DNA from: Pegoplata infirma
Taxonomy: Eukaryota > Arthropoda > Insecta > Diptera > Anthomyiidae
DNA length: 64,000 bases
Assembly: GCA_963921195.1 (NCBI GenBank)
Contig: OY992539.1
Coordinates: 160,958,622-161,022,621 of the forward strand
Direction: 5' to 3'
Of this stretch, positions 56,892 to 64,000 are shown one piece after another; positions within the stretch are counted from its first letter, which is position 1; every line of letters starts with the position of its first letter. Under the pieces are notes generated by a model that made no database searches, had not been told where the DNA came from, and was given only the letters and a program-made list of their open reading frames with translations. A program made the translations under genes and the position numbers.

Positions 56892-57245
56892 CTACCCTTC
56901 CAGTTCGAGGAAGCGAGCTGCCTCGACTGGATTGGTCCATAATGACCTAGGTGTGAGTGTCGTGTGCCGAACCGGGCACTCGAAGAGGTGTATGGTGTTG
57001 TGCGGTGCAGAGTTGCAAAGAGGGCAGGCATCTGAGATGCCAGGGTTAACTCTGGCCAAGTAACTATTTAACCCCCTAGAGTAACCTGACCTGAGTTCGG
57101 ACAATGTCGTGCGGACCTTACGTGGCAGGCTCTTTTCGGATTCGGAAAGGGGAGGGGGCCTGCCACCTAACACAACATTGTCTCTCATCCTCCCAATGGA
57201 TTCCGAGACGATCTCAGAGTGGAGGCGGACCTGCGCCTCTTTTAA
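56892..57245 (-). pseudogene. LINE ORF2 C-terminal fragment
   Basis: The minus-strand frame reads ...KVRTTLSELRSGYSRGLNSY, then CPLCNSAPHNTIHLFECP, then SLWTNPVEAARFLELEG before the stop. This is the conserved Cys/His C-terminal tail of many arthropod LINE polymerases. Endonuclease and RT domains are absent. The frame continues upstream to 57338 but loses recognisable similarity at about 57245, so the fragment is 5'-truncated. It is much less AT-rich than its surroundings. Clade unresolved (R1/LOA/I/Jockey side). Confidence 0.8.
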
Positions 57246-58455
57246 AATAACGTTCAGAAAAAGGGTAAAAATAGAAGTTATTTCATAAAATTTTAAAAAT
57301 ATGTATAACTGTTTTAATATGCCTAATGTATTTACCAAAATTTGTACAAACCGGAACTAGGATACGCCCTCCTCGAAAATGTTTTTTCCAAAAAGTCAAG
57401 AAAATAGTAAAATTCATACCCTTCATGAATTTTTGCATCCAAAACACTTAGAATATACCTCAAATCTAAATCAAATGGAAAAATTGAAGCAAGGATGTAA
57501 TTCATAAATTGAAAATGTCCTTAAAAAAATTAAAAAAAAAAAGTTTAAAGAATCCTTCGTACTTCAGTAAATTCTGTTCTGATAATGTCGAAAATACCTT
57601 ATTAAGTATAATTGAAGCAAGGATTTTCCTTAACCTATCCTTAGGATATTCTTAGCGAATAAATATCCTTTTTATAAAGGCTTGAGCTTGGGAAATCCTT
57701 TGACCATAATTGTGTTACGCGCGGGTTCATTGAAAATATAAAATTTTCCGTTCAAGATTTAAAAATGCGCAAATGAGGGTTGAAAAAGGCATAAGGTTTA
57801 ATTTCGGCTAGCTCTACCATATGTGGCGTGGTTATTGACCCAGATTCATCGCCGCGTAATCACAGTAATAAATGCCATGCCATGTAAACATGGGCCACTA
57901 AAGTTGAATGAGCTTATCAAAGCGCTACTTAAAATGAATGAGTCATATGTCATACTACCAAGTGTAGGGTGACTTGATGTAAGTGTCACAAAGCGTGCAA
58001 ATTATCTGGCCTCTTGCCCATTGTGCGGTAATCATGAACACTCGTATTCATTTTGCGATTACCCCATTACGTTAATTTATCACTGTTTATCATACCTACT
58101 CTTACGTTCGCTTTCATATCTCAATAAGAAAAGAAGTTAGCAATTCATGTTTATAATTTTATATTTATTTAAAATTCAATAATAACAAACATGAAATAAA
58201 TGGGTCTTAAAAAAAATTTAATTTTAACATGGGTATTTTAATGGAAAAAAAATTAATGTAGGGTGTAAAATTATAGAGAAAAATAAAAATATAATAACAC
58301 AGTGCAACACCCAAAATCGGAATGGAATGAAACCAAAAGCAAATGAAAGTTGACATATTCCATAACAAACCCTTCAAGGCTTTTTTCTAGTTCAGAGCTA
58401 GATTTTGTTTTACACGCATTTGAAGTTAGTGCACTTTTGTTATAATTATAATAAT
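57246..58455. other. Gene-free stretch of higher complexity
   Basis: No exon, RNA or transposon end is recognised. 57830-58130 is less AT-rich and less repetitive than most of the window and may be single-copy intron or intergenic DNA. Confidence 0.4.
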
Positions 58456-58660
58456 AAATCAAGGATGGGTACCAATTCGATAAAAGTATTGGTATTGGTT
58501 TTTAAAATTATATTAGTATTGGTATAGGTATTGGTTTTCATTTTTTGTTGAATTGGTATAGGTTTCGGTATTGGTTTTGAATTATTTAGGTATTGGTTTT
58601 AGCCTCGAATTGGTATCGGTTTTTAATAAGTATTGGTATTTATCTTATATCGGTTTTTGT
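58456..58660 (+). repeat. GGTATTGGTTTT microsatellite-like tract
   Basis: GTATTGGTATTGGTTTTTAA-like words repeat imperfectly after AGGATGGGTACCAATTC. A second tract in the same orientation is at 62745-62930. Whether they are two ends of one element could not be shown. Confidence 0.65.
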
Positions 58661-58779
58661 ATTTGTATGCAAAAGGTTTTGTCGTTAATATTAATTTATT
58701 TAACGTACGTCGTCCTTCTGTCCGCCCCACAGTGCACACTGGGCGTGATTGTAGGTTTTTTGGCCAAAAGTCTCTACAG

Positions 58780-59110
58780 GTCGTAAATGTTAACCTTTCT
58801 TTCTGAAATTCAGAAATTAAGCCTATATTAAGGTAATTAATAAGTACCTTGAAAGTTTTTGCAATCGGTGCTACAAGGAAACTATTTCAGGGTGGACACT
58901 TCATTTTTAATCAAATTCACAGATGTTATAGATGAATCAAATGAAGAGACACTTGTCTTTTGTTTATGTATTTGAATTAGAGATGGTCTGTGGTCCCGTT
59001 ATTTGTGTGACTATAAAAACCACGTGATTCAGGCGTGAGCAATTTTTATTTAAATCACGTGATTATTGAGCGATTTTCATTTAAATTAAGTGACTATATT
59101 AGGGTAGGTT
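58780..59110 (+). repeat. Unit 1 of a tandem pair, including hAT-terminus-like end
   Basis: TAAGTACCTTGAAAGTTTTT, CTACAAGGAAACTATTTCAG, GGTGGACACTTCATTTTT and AGAGACACTTGTCTTTTGTT are repeated in order in unit 2 (59130-59790). From 58981 TTAGAGATGGTCTGTGGTCC onward it resembles the end of the 7.8 kb hAT element reversed (25105-25292). The GTGGACAC at about 58893 is the empty site for the MITE in unit 2. Confidence 0.65.
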
Positions 59111-59129
59111 AACCTAACGTAACCTAGGG

Positions 59130-59790
59130 TAATAAATAAGTGCCTTGAAACCTTTTGGATTCAGACCTACAAGGAAATTTTTTCAAGGGTGGACACTAGG
59201 GATATAACCAAAATAGGAACCTATCATAATCATATGGGCAATTTTATACTGATAAGAAAAAACGTTATCCGGGGACATTTTGGTCCAAAAACCTTCGGCA
59301 CCGATTGCAATTTCTAAGACACCATAAATTTAAATTTTTTTATGTTTTATGGTGGGATTCCTTCCCATCCACCGTTTTTTGGCTTTTTGTCGTTTTACAA
59401 CAAAAATAAAACAATAAGAAATTTATAAAATGGTTTTCGACACTAGAAATACGGGTTTTCCGAATAATAAAAAAAAATATTAGCGAAAACTTCACCGCGA
59501 TCGGTGCCGAACCTTTTTTAACATTCGCGAAAAAAAGAACACACATTTATTCTTGATTTTTTATGTACTTTCTAAATATGATAGGTCCTTTCTGATATTT
59601 GCAAAAAAATGCAAATGGTTATATCCCTAGTGGACACTTCATTTTAATTAAAATTTACAGATGTTATACTTAGATTAAACAAATAAAGAGACACTTGTCT
59701 CTTGTTTATGTATTTCAATTGGAGATGGTCGCTGGTCCCGTGATTTGCGTGACTCAAAAAAGTGATTTTCATTTAAATCACGTGATGTTG
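59130..59790 (+). repeat. Unit 2 of the tandem pair, carrying a hAT MITE
   Basis: Repeats unit 1 apart from the 433 bp insertion at 59197. From 59719 TTGGAGATGGTCGCTGGTCC + CGTGATTTGCG closely follows the terminal region of the 7.8 kb hAT element. Confidence 0.65.
59197..59629 (-). mobile_element. hAT-type MITE, 433 bp, copy 2 (reversed)
   Basis: TIRs TAGGGATATAACCA/TGGTTATATCCCTA and exact duplication GTGGACAC (59189-59196, 59630-59637). Reverse complement of 53666-54098 with substitutions and the same total length. The empty target is preserved near 58893. Confidence 0.93.
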
Positions 59791-59879
59791 AGTTGAAAAA
59801 TTCTAAGTGAGTGTCTAGAGAGTGGGTCGAATTTTTGCGTGAAGGATTTTTTTTTGAAATATATAAAAAATTTATAAAA

Positions 59880-60345
59880 AATAAATAAAAAAAAATGCGG
59901 AAACCTCATTTTTAAACTCATCGTTATCAAAAGTTCTACGCCCTTTCAAAAAACTGTCTGGGCCAGAATTATCCTTTCTATCCCAACTTTCCAAAAAATT
60001 TGTCCGCTTGTGTCCGTTTTCAAAAATGGAATTAAAATAAATTTTATAAAAAAATAAAATTTATAAAAAAATTAGATTTTTTTTTTTTGAAAACTCTCTT
60101 TTAAAAACTCATCGTTATAGAAAGTTCCACGCCCTTTCAAAAAACTGTTTGGACCAGAATTATCCTTTTTATCCATACTTTACAAAAAACTTGCCCGCTT
60201 GTGCCAGTCAACACAAATTGAAATGCCAAAAATTAAAAAAAAAAATTAATTTTTTTTTGTGAAAACCCTCTTTTTTAAACTCGTCGAAATCAAAAGTACC
60301 ACACTACTTCAAAAAACTGTCTGGACCGCCTAACCGGGTATTTTT
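59880..60345 (+). repeat. Tandem repeat, three units of about 170-200 bp
   Basis: AAAACTCATCGTTATCAAAA, CCCTTTCAAAAAACTGTCTG and GACCAGAATTATCCTTT-like phrases recur at about 59915, 60107 and, more diverged, 60275. Confidence 0.7.
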
Positions 60346-61630
60346 TTTTTTTTTAATGTGTTGAAAACAATTTTTAATACGATATAAAACTTTTTTTCGT
60401 GTAACCGGGTTTTCTCGAATTCGGTTTTTTGTGTATTCGGGTTTCATTTTATCCAGTATTAATATAGAAATAAATATGTTTGTACTTTTGGAAAAACTTA
60501 AAAATTGTTAATTTATAAAATTAATTTATTCAATTATAAAATGCTAATTTTAACAACTTTAGATTTGTTCATCTCCCTTTCTATTAATATTTTAAACGCA
60601 GACGAAAAAACGGGCAAAAGGGGCAGGTCAGTCTTAATGCTAGTAAACCAACGAAGATTTTGGCGTCCTAAGTTTTGGATTATGTCGCGGAACATTTTGG
60701 AAAAACTATTTAAAATGGAACAATTTTAAAAAAATTAAATAAAAAAAATTAAAAAATTACGAAAAACAGAATCAAGAACTGTCCATACCCATTTACAAGT
60801 TGTACATCCTTTTGTCAAATAAATTAATCAAAAAATAAAAACAAGGTCCCGCCTTAATAATGTATAAAATTGTTAGCTTTTTTGATAACGGTATATGGAG
60901 ATTTAAACATAAATATTTTATTTTTGATTGATCATTCCAAGACAATGGCTGTACCAATTTTTACAAAAATTACAGACAATAGACAATATAGAGCATTCAC
61001 TTTTTCTAATTTTCTAATTTTTTTATCAATTGTAAATAGTTTTTTAAGGCATTTGTGCCTTTTCATTGGCATTAGTACAAATAATGCCAAAAAATTTCAT
61101 TGGCAATAAATGCTAATGCTTTTTTTGGCAGTGGCATTAGTTCCAACTAATGCCAATGAAAATTCAATGCCAATTTAAAATTCCCATGTATGTGTTAGAT
61201 TGACCATTGTACAATCGTCAATATTACCCACACACGATCAATATAAAAGAAGAAGGAGAAGAAGTGCAAAAATCATAATAAATCTATTTGACAGCATTCA
61301 TGGCGCGGAGGAAAAATTAAAAAAATCCCTAACATTTTTTTATATATTTATATTTTGGAGGGTATAAAAAATAAAAATTTCCTTGATTTTCGATAATCTC
61401 AAATGCGTAACAAATTACCTAATTTTTATTGGTCAGTTTTTACTCCATTTATGTCCACTGTACCAATGCGAGAAGAACTTATTTTGCGCTTCTTTTTTAA
61501 ATAATAATGATAAAATTAATGTTAAAGCCAACTAAATCAAAAGTGGTTTACAAAAATATATATTTTAAGGCGTTTTAATTTTATCTCTTTTAAGAAAAAT
61601 TAAAAAAGGAAATTTTTTAAAACTAAAGGC
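60346..61630. other. Gene-free AT-rich stretch
   Basis: Two ORFs of 74 and 79 codons (60505-60729, 60870-61109) have no recognisable domain, splice context or codon signal. TGGCATTAGT/AATGCCAA words repeat near 61060-61170. Nothing else is named. Confidence 0.4.
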
Positions 61631-61641
61631 CTATTCAGACC

Positions 61642-61748
61642 TGAGGTAAAATATCGTTCGAACGAGATTTCGATCATATGGTCTGTATCATTTTATACAC
61701 AACCATATGATCGAAATCTCGTTCGAACAAGATTTCACCTCAGCTGTG
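61642..61748. repeat. Inverted-repeat MITE-like element, about 107 bp
   Basis: GAGGTAAAATATCGTTCGAA + CGAGATTTCGATCATATGGT pairs with its near-complement at 61695-61735 around a 19-base loop. Outer parts GGCCTATTCAGACC and GAATTGGGTA are weaker. TAA lies on both sides. Confidence 0.6.
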
Positions 61749-61759
61749 AATTGGGTATA

Positions 61760-62740
61760 AGATTCAATTTCATTTTTCCTTTTTTGGAAAAAGGTACTTT
61801 TTTTAGTGAAATTAACACCGGCAGATCTTAAAAATCTTGTAAAAAAAAATGTTTAATATTCCGTTATTCCAGAAAAGCCATATAAATTGCGGTGGTAAGG
61901 GGAGATATTTTTTAATTGCAGAAAGATGACACTTAACATTTGTAACAAAATATACCTGAAATTCATCCTTTCATACATATTTTTTTAAGTGATTGAAATG
62001 GGTTACGTGCAGGGGCCCTTTTTTCGATTTTAGATCTTTTTGTAATTACACGGGAAAATTTTTTTTCTTATATGGAGTTCACACAACAAGTTGTTTAACA
62101 AAACACCAGTAACTGAATAAAAACGTAATGGATACAGAACAAACAATTTTTTAAACACGTAGCCCTTAAACTCTCAAAAATAGCAAGTGTGAACCGCACA
62201 TTATGCATTATTAAATTCGTTTATAATATGACTGTGTCTCTAATAAAACAAACAAAATTTTTTTTCTGGATTCTGGTGTTGTGACATATAATTTTGTAAC
62301 GACTGCTTGATTAAAATTTTGGGATTTCCAAAAGAGGACATTAGTATTTTTTTTACAACGCAAAGAACAGTTCAGTGACATTCAATATATGTGCATCACA
62401 TATTAATAATGTTTGCAAAAGAAAAAATTTCATTACAAAAAAGGTCTAAATTTTTTAAGATATACTTTTATTAGGGGTCATAAAAATCACGTAACGTGAC
62501 AAAAAAATATTTGTTTTATGTTTTTATGGCTTTTAAAATTCAAGTAGCTAACTCCTTTTTGTTATATGACTTTGCATGCAAACAATTACTGATCGATGTA
62601 ACATCTTTTGTAACCATCTGTAGCAATTCGTTAGTCAGGTAAAACTTAATAATGTGATGGAAAGAAAATGTTTGACGTCACAATTAAAACAAACGAAAAT
62701 AAGAATACAAAAAAACCGAAACAAAACCGATACGAAAGTA
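61760..62740. other. Gene-free AT-rich stretch
   Basis: No ORF of note, no TIR and no tandem structure noticed. Confidence 0.4.
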
Positions 62741-62744
62741 GAAA

Positions 62745-62930
62745 AAAATGAATTGGTATTGGTTTTTTATTGGTATTGGTTTTGAAGAATAAAAGTATTG
62801 GTTTTTAATTGGTATTGGTAGTGGGGAATCAGCATTGGTTTTTTATCGGTATTGGTATCGCACAAATAAAGGTATTGGTTTTTAATTGGTATTGGTTTTC
62901 AATTTGAATCAGTGTTGGTATTTGAGAATT
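62745..62930 (+). repeat. GGTATTGGTTTT microsatellite-like tract, second
   Basis: Imperfect TTGGTATTGGTTTTTA repeats like those at 58456-58660. 62931-63660 after it shows nothing I can name. Confidence 0.65.
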
Positions 62931-63671
62931 TTCAATTAGTGCAAAGTTGAAGGCTAAAAGGGGCTAAAAGGGTCCAAAATGGGTTGAAAAGGGCCAAAAA
63001 TCAATAATTTTTTTATTAAATTCCACGCAACTTATTCCTTTTTAATTGCTAGTTTTGACAGTAAAATTATCCCTGCGGGAAAGGTGACCAGTTTAGGACC
63101 GCTGCTAGAATGCTACATTTGTATGAAAGGAACCTGTCACTTTAATATGGCAAGATCCTAGGACGTGTTTAATTAACACCTTGTGACATGCCCCATAACT
63201 AGTATCGAACTGGTATTTTAGATTCAGGTTTTCTATGATCAGTCCACGTAGAATAATCCAAAGGATGGGTTTTTCGGATTAGTTGTTCCAGTAGGACCAA
63301 TCCATTTCCCACAAGAATTTTGTTACCATTCACTTTGAAATCATAAAATTAAAGAAAAAAAAAACTTATATCGTTGCAATAAATTGTAAAAGGGGAAAAA
63401 GTGATTTTGTAATAATTAAATTTAATTAAACAATTTTTTTTAAGTGTTTTTATCGGCGCATGCCATATTCTGTTTTGTTATTAAGGGTTTGTGATTGAAG
63501 AAGAAAACATTGTATTTCTAAAGATTATTTTTAATGTGGATTTATTCCAGACCATGGTTTCTGTAGCCACATCTACGTCATCAGTGGAGAAAATTACATT
63601 AGGATATAAATTGTTTGATTATTTGTAAGACTGTTTTTTCTATATGTTTTTTCATCAACAGACTTAACTCT

Positions 63672-63752
63672 GAGTGGAATAGAACCCACGTTCTTCAAAT
63701 TTTCCATCAGTTTGCAAAGCAAGTACTCTACCATCTGAGCTATCGCCCTGCT
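63672..63752 (-). ncRNA. tRNA-like sequence with consensus A box (Ala-TGC-like)
   Basis: On the minus strand TAGCTCAGATGGTAGAG is a perfect tRNA D-arm/A box, CTTGCTTTGCAA would place TGC as anticodon, and GTGGGTTCTATTCCAC forms a T arm with B box. The stretch between anticodon and T arm is too long (about 25 bases) and no T run follows. Likely a tRNA-derived pseudogene or SINE-like remnant. Confidence 0.5.
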
Positions 63753-64000
63753 TGACAAACTAACAGCAGAAGTTGGTTTGTTCGTATTTCATTACAGATG
63801 TTAAGTGTGTGACGTCAACAGAAGATTTTTATTTTACACCAACAATTACGATCCTTAGAAACAACAACATTCCTTAATCTCTCTTTGTCTCGTTTTTGCA
63901 CATAACAATTTTAGCCCTGAATTATTTGTTCATACACGTTAAAGATGAGTGCATATATTTGAGACTACTTGCCCGTAGGGCGACATATATTTGCATATAT

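Noticed and set aside
63175..63240. tRNA-like T arm near CTAGTATCGAACTGGT
   Set aside because: Only a B-box-like word; no A box at the right distance and no T run.
63540..63632. Short exon beginning CCATGGTTTCTGTAGCC after a TTATTCCAG acceptor-like site
   Set aside because: Only 25 codons to a stop, no donor and no recognisable protein similarity.
55794..64000. Final coding exon of ALG11
   Set aside because: I looked for the expected continuation after the phase-2 donor (a Ser-rich start followed by an FSE-type phrase) and saw no candidate. It may lie beyond the window.

Overview
The window looks like an intergenic or intronic, repeat-saturated stretch of a dipteran nuclear genome, most likely a higher (calyptrate-type) fly. 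This is inferred from extreme A+T richness, a spliced host exon encoding a fly-like ALG11 mannosyltransferase, Jockey-type and PHD/FP25K-type LINEs, many hAT-type elements and a DINE-1-like repeat with a GTCC/GTCT microsatellite. There are no operons, rRNA genes or CRISPR. The only host protein-coding sequence I can support is one internal exon (55117-55793). Nearly everything else is mobile DNA, much of it inserted inside other mobile DNA.

Layout. 1-10.3 kb: dispersed AT-rich repeats (families called B and C here), several long foldback hairpins and an 82-90 bp tandem repeat. 10.3-26.15 kb: a giant palindromic element bounded by CCCGAGTAAAAA. Its right arm was opened by a 9.1 kb insertion with TAA duplication. 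That insertion contains a DINE-like element, opened in turn by a 7.8 kb hAT-type element, which contains a LINE with two intact ORFs. The intact left arm serves as an internal empty-site control. 26.2-31.4 kb: more CCCGAGTAAAAA-bounded repeats, including a very recent 1,045 bp tandem duplication. 31.4-53.6 kb: a decayed 35-bp satellite array interrupted by a hAT element (32.2-33.3), by a Jockey-type LINE (33.58-47.93, itself split by a 10.3 kb hAT-type element) and by a 5.3 kb element with 27-bp terminal inverted repeats (47.97-53.27). The last element carries its own, much more homogeneous array of the same 35-bp satellite. 53.6-64 kb: the ALG11 exon, two inverted copies of a 433 bp hAT MITE, another 414 bp hAT MITE, a decayed LINE 3' fragment, tandem repeats and a tRNA-like sequence.

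Most boundaries rest on direct sequence evidence: terminal inverted repeats, exact 8-bp target duplications (AACATGCA, CATTCAAC, TGATAGAT, ATGTCCAT, GTGGACAC, GTGACAGC, GTGTGTAT), poly(A) tails and empty sites elsewhere in the window. Recurrent and less easily classified are (i) tRNA-like modules with A and B boxes, most followed by long T runs, (ii) the CCCGAGTAAAAA-bounded family, and (iii) tandem arrays built from small dyads, in one of which the stem bases covary. Superfamily names are inferences from termini and duplications; no transposase gene is recognisable in the window.
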